DNA from: a virus
Length of the DNA: 31,695 nucleotides
IMG/VR virus record: IMGVR_UViG_3300031673_000310
Location: 1 to 31,695 of that record
Direction: 5' to 3' (one strand)
The notes beneath the pieces were generated by a model. The model was given only the letters and a program-made list of their open reading frames with translations. It was not told the origin of the DNA and did no database searches. The position numbers were made by a program, and so were the translations under genes. This document shows, piece after piece, positions 7,548-16,700 of the stretch (position 1 is the first letter of the stretch; each line of letters opens with the position of its first letter).

Positions 7548-7900
7548 GAAATTTCCAATTATTAAATAATGCAGATGCTTCAATAAGTGTTACAAGTCAA
7601 GAAGTTAATTTAGATAAAAGAACAGAATGGGTGCTTTTAATTGATTTAAGCAATGCAGATGGTATTCCTTCTATTTATATAGATCAAGGATTTACTGGAG
7701 GTAAATGTATTCCAAATCCTTCTGAATGGTATGTTTTAGCAAACAAGTGTGATAGTACTGGAGAATTTATTATTGATGATGAACAAATCCAGATAAAAAG
7801 TAATTATTTTAAAGGTAATTGGTTTAGAATTAGATATGAAGCAAAAGATAATACTGCTGGAACAATTAGTGTAAAATTATCTTATAAAGATTTTCCATAA
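7544..7900 (+). CDS. Beta-rich structural protein, unknown
   Basis: 118 residues, rich in alternating hydrophobic and polar residues that suggest a beta sandwich (WVLLIDLSNADGIPSIYIDQG, then IQIKSNYFKGNWFRIRYEA, AGTISVKLSYKDFP). It overlaps the genes on both sides by one to four bases. It opens a run of beta-rich genes between the connector candidate and the tail. A virion decoration or fibre-base role would fit; no family is recognised. Confidence 0.6.
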   Translation: MRNFQLLNNADASISVTSQEVNLDKRTEWVLLIDLSNADGIPSIYIDQGFTGGKCIPNPSEWYVLANKCDSTGEFIIDDEQIQIKSNYFKGNWFRIRYEAKDNTAGTISVKLSYKDFP

Positions 7901-8235
7901 TGCCAAAGACAATATATTTAGATAATACATTAAATGCTTGTGATCTTGAAGCTATTTTAAAGGCTGGTAATAATATTACTATTACCAAAATAAATGATTG
8001 CACTTTAGAAATTTCTGCTTCTGGAGGAGGAGCTGCAAATGGTATTAAATATCATTTTATTGCTGGAGAAAGTCAAATAATAGAAAATAGGTATCAATAT
8101 AATTTATATTATAACTTAATTTTAGATTTAAATAGTAACTTTACTATTGATTTAGGAGGCCAATTAGTTGTACATAAAGGGTACATTTTAAACAATGGAA
8201 CTTTAACTAATAACGGACAAATATTTAATTTATGA
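7900..8235 (+). CDS. Small beta-rich fibre-like protein, unknown
   Basis: 111 residues. The N-terminal half (ACDLEAILKAGNNITITKINDCTLEISASGG in parts) looks like the repeated short strands found at the base of phage fibres. The C-terminal half ends in an Asn/Gly/Thr-rich segment (ILNNGTLTNNGQIFNL) typical of beta-helical or trimeric fibre tips. Its stop overlaps the next gene. Probably a short virion appendage or an attachment protein for the larger fibre downstream. Confidence 0.55.
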   Translation: MPKTIYLDNTLNACDLEAILKAGNNITITKINDCTLEISASGGGAANGIKYHFIAGESQIIENRYQYNLYYNLILDLNSNFTIDLGGQLVVHKGYILNNGTLTNNGQIFNL

Positions 8236-9413
8236 GCCAATATATTATTAATCAAATAGCTGCTGCAAGTGTTCCTAATGCTCCTTCTGGTGCATTTACT
8301 TTGTTTTTAGATACTGATGGAATTTGGAAGAAAAAAGATGAATTTGGAAATGTAACTCCAGTAAGTAATGCTGATAATGATGAAAAAGTAAAAGTAACTG
8401 GAGCAGATACAACTCCAGGTTATTTACAAGATAAATTAATTGGAACTGCAAATAAAATTTCACTTACCATAATTAATCCTGGAGCAAATGAAAGTTATCA
8501 ATTAAATATTGGTAATGATGTTTTTGATATTTCAGTTAATACTTCAGATAATATAACAGAAGGAGTAGTTAATTTTTTTGTAACCAATGCAGAAAAAACT
8601 TTAATAGGTACTGCTTTACAACCTGGAGATAATATAAGCGAATTAAATAATGATGTTGGATATATAACTTCAAGTTTTAATATAGGTAATTCAGATTTAA
8701 CAACAACAGATTTTCAAAGAACTTTAAATTTAGGAGATAGAAGATTTAACATTGAAGGTTATGGAACGGTTTTGTCAACAAGCGTTATTAGGTATCAATA
8801 TTCAGATGGAGCAAATGCTGGGTTATTTGATTATGTTTTAAATAATTTTGGTAACGGATTATATACAAATGTAGATCATAGGCCAGGACAATATGTAATT
8901 GATAATGTTGGTAATCAAGATGGAGATGGAGGAGGATTAATTTTAGATCCAACACAAACTGCTTTAAGTTTTTATGATGGTATTGCTGGTCAAGAAAGAG
9001 CTTTTGCGTGTTCTCCAGATGGTTTAATATTAAGAGATGATATAATTCAAAGAGGTGCTGCTTATGATGCAGACTATTCAACAAATGGTATTGCTCAATT
9101 TGGCAATAGATGGATTCCAGATGTTGGATATACAAATCAACTTATTGAGAGTGCTAAAATAAAACAAAAAAGTGGAGTTGTATTAAAAGCAACTTTTACT
9201 GGTAATCCTAAAACTGCAACGGTAACTTTTGCAACACCTTTTGCAGATGCTAATTATTCTCCAATAATAACGTGTGAAGCTATAAATAGAAATGCCTACA
9301 CTCCAATAGTAACAAATATAACTTCTGCTGGATTTACAATTAATATGACGGTTAATAATATTAACAATCTAACAAGTGTTAGATGGGTTGCAATTAAACA
9401 CGGAGAAAATTAA
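8232..9413 (+). CDS. Fibre-like protein with H-type-lectin-like C terminus
   Basis: 393 residues. The N terminus (ASVPNAPSGAFTLFLDTDGIWKKKD) is a common start of Bacteroidota phage fibres. The middle is Asn/Gly/Thr-rich beta structure. The last 80 or so residues, with ATVTFATPFADANYSPIITC and later SVRWVAIKHGEN, form a small beta domain whose shape recalls H-type lectin domains of phage receptor-binding proteins; this match is from pattern only. It lies 2.3 kb upstream of the tail-tube gene among head-proximal genes, so it may decorate the capsid or neck instead of the tail tip. Confidence 0.6.
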   Translation: MSQYIINQIAAASVPNAPSGAFTLFLDTDGIWKKKDEFGNVTPVSNADNDEKVKVTGADTTPGYLQDKLIGTANKISLTIINPGANESYQLNIGNDVFDISVNTSDNITEGVVNFFVTNAEKTLIGTALQPGDNISELNNDVGYITSSFNIGNSDLTTTDFQRTLNLGDRRFNIEGYGTVLSTSVIRYQYSDGANAGLFDYVLNNFGNGLYTNVDHRPGQYVIDNVGNQDGDGGGLILDPTQTALSFYDGIAGQERAFACSPDGLILRDDIIQRGAAYDADYSTNGIAQFGNRWIPDVGYTNQLIESAKIKQKSGVVLKATFTGNPKTATVTFATPFADANYSPIITCEAINRNAYTPIVTNITSAGFTINMTVNNINNLTSVRWVAIKHGEN

Positions 9414-9414
9414 T

Positions 9415-10047
9415 ATGGGTAAAACAAGTGTAAATGCAATAGAATTTGATAATCTAACTGCTGATCCAACAACTTTAACAGAATCTTTAACTTGGTATAG
9501 AAGTGATTTAAACGAGTTAAGATCTTATATTAATGGAGCAATTTTAGTTTTAAATGCTGGTAATGCTGCTCAATGGCTGCCTAATAGTGTTCCTTTAGAT
9601 AGTTTATTACCTAAAGGAGCTACATTTTTTATTAATGGAGGAGCTGGAGTTTATTTATCTTTTTCTGGAACTGCTGATGATGCCGTTCATTATAATGATA
9701 GTTTAAGTAATGGTTTGCCGTATGATGGAAGCACTTTAGCAATGAAACTACATTGTAGATTAAGCTCAAATGGAGGTGCTGGAGATACGGTTGGTTTAAT
9801 AGTTAATTATGCAATTACAAAAAACGGAGATAATACAAGCACAACCGTAACAAATATTCCACAACAAAATGTAGATGTTAGCACAGAATTGCAAGATGTT
9901 CAATTTGAGATAGTACTTGGAACAATGACTGGAGTAGTTGGAGGAGAAATATTATTGTTTAGTTTAACCAGAAATTCAAAAGGAGGAGGATCTGATTCTT
10001 ATGGAGGTAATTTAGAAGTTTTGGCAATGGAACTTATAAAAATATAA
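9415..10047 (+). CDS. Beta-sandwich virion protein, possible head or neck fibre
   Basis: 210 residues from the ATG two bases after the upstream stop; a start at 9376 would overlap the lectin-like end and is rejected. Sequence is Gly/Asn/Ser/Thr-rich with alternating strands (GATFFINGGAGVYLSFSGTA, then DTVGLIVNYAITKNGDN), consistent with a jelly-roll appendage domain. The glycine-rich segment NSKGGGSDSYGGN near the end may be a flexible loop. It follows the lectin-like fibre and may be its partner. Unknown family. Confidence 0.55.
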   Translation: MGKTSVNAIEFDNLTADPTTLTESLTWYRSDLNELRSYINGAILVLNAGNAAQWLPNSVPLDSLLPKGATFFINGGAGVYLSFSGTADDAVHYNDSLSNGLPYDGSTLAMKLHCRLSSNGGAGDTVGLIVNYAITKNGDNTSTTVTNIPQQNVDVSTELQDVQFEIVLGTMTGVVGGEILLFSLTRNSKGGGSDSYGGNLEVLAMELIKI

Positions 10048-10049
10048 TT

Positions 10050-10373
10050 ATGAATAAAAAACTTTGGGAACAAGATCAAATAGTAGTTGCTGAATATAGT
10101 AAAAGATGCGATGAAAGAGAGATTACATTAATGAATGGAACTATGAATTTTGTAGTTTATTTTATGATGTTGGATAATTCAAATGATGAAGATGAAGTAA
10201 AAAAATTAAATGCAGAAATAAAGGTTGCTCAACTATCAACAGAAATAGCTCCTTTTTTATATGCTTATAGATTAGGAAATACACAACCGTTAATTAATGG
10301 TATTCAAAATAGTAATTTAGAATATATGGATCAATCTGCAAAAGATTATTTAATTAACTACTTAACTTTATAA
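10050..10373 (+). CDS. Small helical protein, unknown
   Basis: 107 residues, largely helical, with an acidic centre (DNSNDEDEVKKLNAEI) and a C-terminal half rich in Tyr and Leu. Two bases separate it from the upstream stop and one base from the next start, so it is part of the same operon. No motif recognised. Its place between a fibre-like protein and a two-TM protein gives no firm clue. Confidence 0.55.
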   Translation: MNKKLWEQDQIVVAEYSKRCDEREITLMNGTMNFVVYFMMLDNSNDEDEVKKLNAEIKVAQLSTEIAPFLYAYRLGNTQPLINGIQNSNLEYMDQSAKDYLINYLTL

Positions 10374-10374
10374 A

Positions 10375-10578
10375 ATGCAACAAGGAAAAATAGAGATATT
10401 AACAACAAAAGTTTCATTAATTTTAGGTATGATTACTGGAGGATTAACATTAGCAGAAATAGATTTAATTTTAGCTTTAGTATTAAAGTTAGTTTCTATA
10501 ATTTCTTTTATTATAGTTATTGCTTTGAATATTGATAAATTATTTGTAATGATTAAAAATAAATTTAGTAAAAAATGA
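10375..10578 (+). CDS. Two-TM membrane protein, holin-like
   Basis: 67 residues with two hydrophobic helices (about 10-29 and 32-57) joined by a short turn, and a basic tail (MIKNKFSKK). This is the topology of class II holins. The gene overlaps the DUF1353 gene by ATGA. A separate, better holin candidate lies at 25637-26098, so this could be an accessory holin, an entry-exclusion protein or a membrane partner of the DUF1353 protein. Confidence 0.6.
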   Translation: MQQGKIEILTTKVSLILGMITGGLTLAEIDLILALVLKLVSIISFIIVIALNIDKLFVMIKNKFSKK

Positions 10579-11009
10579 TCTTAATTACTAAAGAAAATAT
10601 CTTAGAAGAATTGATTAAAGGATCAATAAAATTTAGTTTAATTTATCCTATTGAGAAAGGAAAACATTTTAGATTAAATAATTCTATAAGAGTTTTTTTA
10701 GATCCAGAACATTCAGTTAAAATTCCAAAAGGATTTGAATTTGATGGATCAAGTGTACCAAGATTTTTATGGTGGATCTTTCCAAGTTATGGAAATTTCT
10801 TTTTTGCAGCCTTATTACACGATTATTTATACCAAACACAGTATATGCACAAAGATTTAGGTTATCAAATAGCACAAGAATTAGCAGATATTGAGATGTT
10901 GGAATGGAGTAATATCATAAATAACAAGAATATTTTTAAAAAAATAGACAACTATTTAAGGTTTTTGGCCGTAAGGTTGTTTGGAAAAAAGGTTTATATT
11001 AATTTATGA
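10575..11009 (+). CDS. DUF1353 family protein
   Basis: 144 residues. The core, KIPKGFEFDGSSVPRF then LLHDYLYQT, is the DUF1353 signature: a GF.FDGASVP-type loop and an HD pair in HDYLY. The HD residues suggest metal binding, and the family is widespread in phages, but its role is not established. It is coupled to the two-TM protein upstream and the neck candidate downstream by ATGA overlaps. Confidence 0.85.
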   Translation: MILITKENILEELIKGSIKFSLIYPIEKGKHFRLNNSIRVFLDPEHSVKIPKGFEFDGSSVPRFLWWIFPSYGNFFFAALLHDYLYQTQYMHKDLGYQIAQELADIEMLEWSNIINNKNIFKKIDNYLRFLAVRLFGKKVYINL

Positions 11010-11728
11010 GTTGTAAAGATAGAATAGAAACGGTTGATGTAGTAGGTAGTTTAGTTGCTTCTATTGATACTTCTATTAAAATTAATAGTGTAGTAGATAA
11101 CGGAGGGAGTTATACCGTTAAAACTTGTAATACAAAGTATTTAAGGCCAAGATCAACTTTTGAACATAATGGAATAATATATACGGTAATTGATGATCCT
11201 GGATTTGAATTTGATCCGAACAGATGTTTTACCGTAACTGGACAAAGTATAATAACTGGAAATGTTATTGAATTACCAAAAATGAAATATTACTATGGAA
11301 CGGTAATAGCAACAAGTAATGAATTAGACAAAGTTAAATTAGATACTAATAAATTTCCAATGGTTTATCTGCTGGAGGTTATAAGGGATGATTTTAACAA
11401 TTTAGAAGAAGATAGAATAGATAGAAATTCAGATTTTAAGGTATTTTTTCTTGTAAATACTGATGAAGAAAATTGGTTAACTGCTGATCATTACAGAATG
11501 GCAATTAAGCCAATGAGAAATATGGTTTACCAGTTTATAGATGAATTAAATAATAATAAAAATATTGGAGAATTTTCTAATTTTACGGCAATTAACCACG
11601 TTAAATTTGGAGTTTATACTACCGACAAAGGGCATACTCGAAGGGTATTTAACGACAAAACAAGTGGAGTTGAGGTAAGATTAGATTTACCAATAATAGC
11701 AAGCCAATTATGTTTGGCTTGTAATTAA
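11006..11728 (+). CDS. Neck or tail-completion protein candidate
   Basis: 240 residues. An N-terminal beta domain (about 1-95, with four scattered Cys) is followed by an alpha/beta region (YGTVIATSNELDKVKLDT onward; MVYLLEVIRDDFNN; MVYQFIDELNNN). Location directly before the tail-tube gene is where siphoviruses encode tail terminator and neck proteins, and the second half resembles that size and alpha/beta mix. I do not recognise the family; the role is by position. Confidence 0.55.
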   Translation: MSCKDRIETVDVVGSLVASIDTSIKINSVVDNGGSYTVKTCNTKYLRPRSTFEHNGIIYTVIDDPGFEFDPNRCFTVTGQSIITGNVIELPKMKYYYGTVIATSNELDKVKLDTNKFPMVYLLEVIRDDFNNLEEDRIDRNSDFKVFFLVNTDEENWLTADHYRMAIKPMRNMVYQFIDELNNNKNIGEFSNFTAINHVKFGVYTTDKGHTRRVFNDKTSGVEVRLDLPIIASQLCLACN

Positions 11729-11757
11729 AATTAATAATAATTTAAAAATTTAAAAAA

Positions 11758-12672
11758 ATGGCACAAGAATGTAATTGTGATACTGGATTATTTAACTTGC
11801 AACCTTCAAGTTGTGTTGCAACTCCAGGTATAGCTCGAAAATTTGTTTTTGTTGAATACTTTAAAGCAGATGGATCTGTTAATGGAGTAAATTTATCAAA
11901 TCCTTTTGGAGAAGCTGAAATAGATGCTTTGTTAGCTCAAAGCGACAAAAATTTAAGATGGTTTTTATCTGATAGATTTAAAAACTTTGTAACAGAAAGA
12001 GCAGATCCTAACTTTGAAACGGTAGATAATGAAAATTTATTTATTAGTCAAGGAACAAGAACTATGACTGGTAACTTTTATGCTGCTGGAGCAGATTTAG
12101 CAGCTAAATTAGATGGTAATAGATGTGTTGAATTAGGAGTTTTTATGATTGATTCTGCAAATGGAATTAATGGAGTAGTTACAAGAGATTTATTTTTAGA
12201 TCCTATAAGACTAAACAAAGAAACTTTCTTTAGTAAAATTAATTTCCCAACTGAATCAAACAGATTTAATGTAATGTTCTCAACAGAATGGGATCGTTTA
12301 GTTAAAGATGGAGATTTAAGAACTTTGGCTTTTTCAGATCATAAAACTGATTTATTAAACAAAGTTGGTTTAATTGATGTTTTAGCAAGATTTGGAACTG
12401 CTTCTTTAGCAACAGAAATTTCGATTGAACTTTATGATGTTGATGGTTCTGCTGCTGGAGATCCTTTTACTGGATTAGTTTTAGGAGATTTTACTATTAC
12501 TAATGAAACAATTGCTGCTTCAATAACTGCTTCTGCTGCAATTGAAAGTCCTAATGGAACTTATACCTTTACAATACCAGCCCAAGTAACTGGAGATTTT
12601 ATAACGGTAACCGCAACAAAGGCTGGATTTGATTTTAGTCAAACAACTAATGAGAAAATAACGGCACTTTAA
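11758..12672 (+). CDS. Major tail (tube) protein with Ig-like C-terminal domain
   Basis: 304 residues. It follows a 29-base A/T-rich leader and is the largest protein before the chaperone and tape-measure genes, the standard slot for the tube protein. The first 215 or so residues carry the tube candidate (VFVEYFKADGSVNG, FVTERADPNFETVDNEN, ELGVFMIDSANG). Residues from about 218 (EISIELYDVDGSAAG) to the end form an Ig-like beta repeat ending in TKAGFDFSQTTNEKITAL. Such add-on domains decorate tail tubes in several siphoviruses and help stick to surfaces. Assignment rests on context and size. Confidence 0.8.
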   Translation: MAQECNCDTGLFNLQPSSCVATPGIARKFVFVEYFKADGSVNGVNLSNPFGEAEIDALLAQSDKNLRWFLSDRFKNFVTERADPNFETVDNENLFISQGTRTMTGNFYAAGADLAAKLDGNRCVELGVFMIDSANGINGVVTRDLFLDPIRLNKETFFSKINFPTESNRFNVMFSTEWDRLVKDGDLRTLAFSDHKTDLLNKVGLIDVLARFGTASLATEISIELYDVDGSAAGDPFTGLVLGDFTITNETIAASITASAAIESPNGTYTFTIPAQVTGDFITVTATKAGFDFSQTTNEKITAL

Positions 12673-12682
12673 AATTTGAAAT

Positions 12683-12853
12683 ATGAAAACTTTTAAAATA
12701 GGTAAATTAGAATTTAACATTGATGCTTGTAAAAAAATGAGTAAGAAAGAATTTGTAAAAATTCATTCAAGAAACTGCAATATATACAATGTTGATATTG
12801 ATTATGCTTATGAAAAAGTTACTGGTAAAAAAGCTACTTCTAATAATGATTAG
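12683..12853 (+). CDS. Small protein between tail tube and chaperone genes (56 aa)
   Basis: 56 residues starting at an ATG ten bases after the tube stop and ending 14 bases before the next gene. Composition is Lys/Asn/Tyr-rich with two Cys, and helix-forming stretches occur near ACKKMSKKEFVKIHSR. It fills an otherwise empty 195-base gap. Tail modules often have a small chaperone-type gene here. No family is recognised. Confidence 0.6.
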   Translation: MKTFKIGKLEFNIDACKKMSKKEFVKIHSRNCNIYNVDIDYAYEKVTGKKATSNND

Positions 12854-12867
12854 GAGTAGCATTACTA

Positions 12868-13329
12868 ATGACTATTTTAAAGCAAATAAAGGCTAATTTA
12901 AGAACATTAGATATTAACTCTATTATAAGATCCATAATTTCAAGAGAAGAGGTTAAGGATTTTATAATAGATTTAAATACAAATAAGCAATTATTTGGTC
13001 AAGGCGAAAATAGCTTTGGAGTTAGATTAGAGAATGTACGAGGTAGAGATTATTCTGATCTTACCGTACAATTGAAAATTGAAGATGGATTGCCATTTGA
13101 TAGAATAACATTATTCCAGACTGGAGAATTTTATAGTAGTTTTGTTGTAATTCCTGGAAATGATTATTTTACAATTTCTGCTGATCCAATAAAAGGAGAT
13201 GATAATTTATTTGATGATTGGGGAGAAGATATTTTAGGGCTTCAAGATGAAAACCTACAACAACTTATTTTTTTTATAAAAGATGCAATTATTCAAGAGT
13301 TCAAAAGAGCCATTACAAGAGGTTTGTAA
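12868..13329 (+). CDS. Tail assembly chaperone or completion protein candidate (gpG position)
   Basis: 153 residues with an early helical part (IKANLRTLDINSIIRSII), a beta middle (FGVRLENVRGRDYSDLTVQL; FDRITLFQTGEFYSSFVVIP) and a helical end (LQQLIFFIKDAIIQEFKRAI). It lies between tube and tape measure where tail-assembly chaperone G or a completion protein is expected. Its last 47 bases overlap the next gene in the +1 frame. A T8 run occurs at 13268-13275 near the end. Confidence 0.55.
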   Translation: MTILKQIKANLRTLDINSIIRSIISREEVKDFIIDLNTNKQLFGQGENSFGVRLENVRGRDYSDLTVQLKIEDGLPFDRITLFQTGEFYSSFVVIPGNDYFTISADPIKGDDNLFDDWGEDILGLQDENLQQLIFFIKDAIIQEFKRAITRGL

Positions 13330-13786
13330 TGTTTATGATAGTATAGATACCTTACCACAATGGAATTGGATTAAAGTACACGAAACTGGTAATTTAGCTT
13401 ATATTAAGATACTACCAAATTATAGGAAGCTAAAAGAAGAAAATACTGAAGAATTAGAGGAGTTTTGGGCTAAAATTTATGATGAATTTATTGAAGAATT
13501 TGGATTTTCAGAAAATTATATTGAAGTTCTGGATCATAAAAAAAGAATAGCTATATTAAAAAATGATTTTGTAATTACTGATAATAGATTTTTATTAAAT
13601 CATATTAGAATTGCAGAAAATAGATTAAAAGAAATTGAAAAAACTGCTCCAATTGGTGTTAGTTTTAGAGAATCAATAGTAATGATAGAGAAGGAACAAG
13701 GAATAAAAATAGATGCTAAAAAAATAAGTGTAGCAGATTATAATTCATACATTAAAACAATGAACAAAAATGGCAAAGCAGATTAA
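13283..13786 (+). CDS. Tail assembly chaperone candidate (gpT position)
   Basis: 167 residues from the first start in this frame (ATG 13283), which follows a TAA at 13277-13279. The protein is acidic and helical (EENTEELEEFWAKIYDEF; DKKRIAILKNDF region; HIRIAENRLKEIEKTAP), as are many chaperones that coat the tape measure. It overlaps the upstream gene by 47 bases and the tape measure by 17, so the three are likely co-translated. The true N terminus is uncertain: residues 1-15 could be unused if translation starts elsewhere or by frameshift. Confidence 0.6.
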   Translation: MQLFKSSKEPLQEVCNVYDSIDTLPQWNWIKVHETGNLAYIKILPNYRKLKEENTEELEEFWAKIYDEFIEEFGFSENYIEVLDHKKRIAILKNDFVITDNRFLLNHIRIAENRLKEIEKTAPIGVSFRESIVMIEKEQGIKIDAKKISVADYNSYIKTMNKNGKAD

Positions 13787-16700
13787 ATTTAATGAGTTTG
13801 TAGATGCTCAAAGTGTAGAAGCTGGATTAAATACAATATTAGCTTCATTAAATAAGGTTGAGGAATCTTTGAAAAGTATTTCAAAGGCCAGTAAAAATGC
13901 TTTAAACTTAAATGAAGGAAAAAGTTTTAATGATGTTAAAAAATTAAATGATGAAATACAAAAAAGCAATAAAGTATATGATCAAAAAGCTAAAATAGCT
14001 AAAGAACGAATTGAAATAGAAAAAAAATTAAAAGTTGCAAGATCAAATGCTATTCAACAAAATGTTGAGATAAAATTACAATTACAAGAACAAAATAAAA
14101 TAAATAAGCAATTAGCCAGAGAGAAATTAAATTTAGTTGGAGCTTATGAAAAAGAAAGTAAAAGATTAATTGCTTTAAGAAAACAATATAAAGATCTTGC
14201 ATTAAGTGAAGGAGAAGGATCTGCAAAAGCAAAAGCTTTATTAAAAGATATAACTGCTTTAGATAATAAATTAAAAAGTGTAGATAAAAGCGTTGGCCAG
14301 AGCCAAAGAAATGTTGGTAATTATGGTAGTGCTTTACAAAGGTTAAAAGGATCATTCACAAGTTTGGCTGGAGCTGCTGGATTAACGGTTGGTGTAATGG
14401 GTGCTTTTAGAGTATTAAAAGATTCTATTGGATTAGTAAGAAAATTTGAATCTGCAAATGCTCAATTAGCTGGTGTTTTAGGAACGACACAAGAAGGAGT
14501 TAAAGTATTAACAGAAGATGCTTTAAGATTAGGAGCAGCAACTTCTTTTAGTGCTAATGAAGTTGCACAATTACAAACAGAATTTGCTAAATTAGGTTTT
14601 AATGAATCTGAAATATTAAATGCTACTGAAGCAACATTAGATTTAGCAGCAGCAGTAGGAGCAGATTTAGGAGAAGCTGCTGCAATAGCTGGAGCAACAT
14701 TAGGAGGTTTTGGATTAGGAGCAGAAGAAACTCAACGAGTTGTTGATGTTATGGCCAAATCTTTTTCAACTTCTGCATTAGATTTAGAAAAATTCAAAGA
14801 ATCAATGAAAACCGCAGCTCCAGCAGCAAAAGCAGTTGGAATAAATGTTGAAGAAACGACTGCTTTACTTGGAACATTAGCAAATGCTGGTATAAGTGGT
14901 TCAATGGCTGGTAATAACTTGAAATCTTCATTTATTAATTTAAATAAAGCTGGATTAACATTAGAACAAGGCCTGGAGAAAGTTGCTAATTCAGAAAATA
15001 AATTAGGTACTGCTGCTCAATTAGTTGGTAAAAATGCTGCTGCTTCCTTCCTTATTTTAGCAGAAGGAACAAAAACAACAGAAGAATTAACATTAGGTTT
15101 AGAAAAAGCTGGAGGAGCTGCAAAAGTGATGGCAGAAGAAAGATTAAATACTTTAGATGGAGCTTTAGCTTTGTTAAATTCAGCTTGGGAAGGTTTCATT
15201 TTAAACCTTAATTCTGGAACTGGAGCAGCAAAAGGAATGGCAAATGTAGTTAGATTTTTAGCTGATAATTTAGTTGGAATAATTACTACAATTGGAGCTT
15301 TAACTGCTGCTTTTTTAACGTATAAACTAACCGTTACGGCAACAAATGTTATAACAAAAGCATATACAATAACAACAAATGCTTTAAAAGTTGCACAAGC
15401 AGCATTAACTGGAGGTGTTCAAGGAGCAACCGTAGCAATGAGAGCTTTTAATGCAGTTACTAAAGCAAATCCAGTTGGTATTTTGGTAACGGTTTTAGCA
15501 GCAGCAGTAACGGCCTTTATAGCTTTTAGAGATTCGGCAACAGATGCAATGAAGGCACAAGAAGCTTTTAATGCAGAAGCAGAAAGGGCAAGAAAACAAT
15601 CGCAAGAAAATGTTAAATTAATAAAAGAAGAAACAAACGAAAAAATAATTGCTTTACAAAATGATATTAGAATTAGAAGGGCTGCTGGAGAAGATTCTAA
15701 AAAGTTAGATGAAGAATTTGCAGAAAGAAGGAAACAATTATTAATAGAAGAAAGAGAAGATAATAAATTAAGAATAAAGGCTGGATTAGAAGCAGCAGAA
15801 ATTGAAAAACAAAATTTGCTTTTAAAAATAAAAAGTGTAGAAGATCAAATTGCAGCACAAGAAAAATTAAGTATTCAAACTGGAAGGGATCAAGGATTAT
15901 TAAATAAGTTAAAAGATGAAAGAAGCAAATTAGTAATAGAAGCTGGAGAAACTGCTGGAAGATTTAAAGGTGTTTTATCAAGTTTAAAAGATGCTAATAT
16001 TAATTTAAACAAAGAAATTGCTCAAAGTGATAATGATTTAGCTGAAGTAATAGCTGGAAATACTGATAAAACGAGCAAGGAATATCAAAATAGATTAAAG
16101 GAATTAGAACTTTTAAGACAAAAATTAGAAGATATTGAAAATGGATTTATTAGTGATGATTTTGAAAGACAAAGAAAGGTAATCAAAACAAAATTTGAAC
16201 GAGAAATTAAATCAATAAAAGGAAATTCACAAGTTGAAAAAGATTTAAGAGTAGCTTTAAAAAGACAAGAAGAACAAGAATTGCAGAAATTAGCTGAAGA
16301 ATTTTTTAAGGCCAATGGAGAATTTCAAGAAGAAAAAGTAAAAGAATTAGCTGGTAAAAAAAGTAATGTTTTTCAAGAATATTTAGAAAAAAGAAAAACT
16401 GAATTAGAAAATGAATTGAAGCTTGAAGAATACTATTCTAATTTAAGAGTTGAAATACAAAAAAGCATTTTATCTAAATTAGAACAAATTTCTACAAAAA
16501 GAAGTGAACAAGAAATTGAAGCAATAGATAAAGAAATTGCAGCTAATGAAAAAAGACAAGATCAATTAAGAGAGTTGGCACAAAGAGATGTTTTAGGAGC
16601 TGATCAAAGTATTGCAGCAGAAAAAAAACGTGCTGCTGAATTAGAAAAAGAAAGGCAACAAGAGGTTAGAAAACAAGAATTAAAAACTGCTGGTTTTAAA

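Noticed and set aside
8788-9135. Long minus-strand open frames, here and inside several other genes (for example 14050-14355, 17387-17680, 30250-30593)
   Set aside because: They lie wholly within well-supported + strand genes, have low-complexity Leu/His/Tyr-rich or Ser/Phe-rich products expected from antisense of AT-rich coding DNA, and have no promoter.
9376-9414. Earlier TTG start for the beta-sandwich protein at 9415
   Set aside because: It overlaps the end of the lectin-like gene; the ATG two bases after that stop fits the operon better.
13268-13283. T8 run as a slippery site joining the two tail-chaperone candidates
   Set aside because: A +1 or -2 slip at this run would meet TAA at 13277-13279 in the downstream frame, so the fusion cannot form here.
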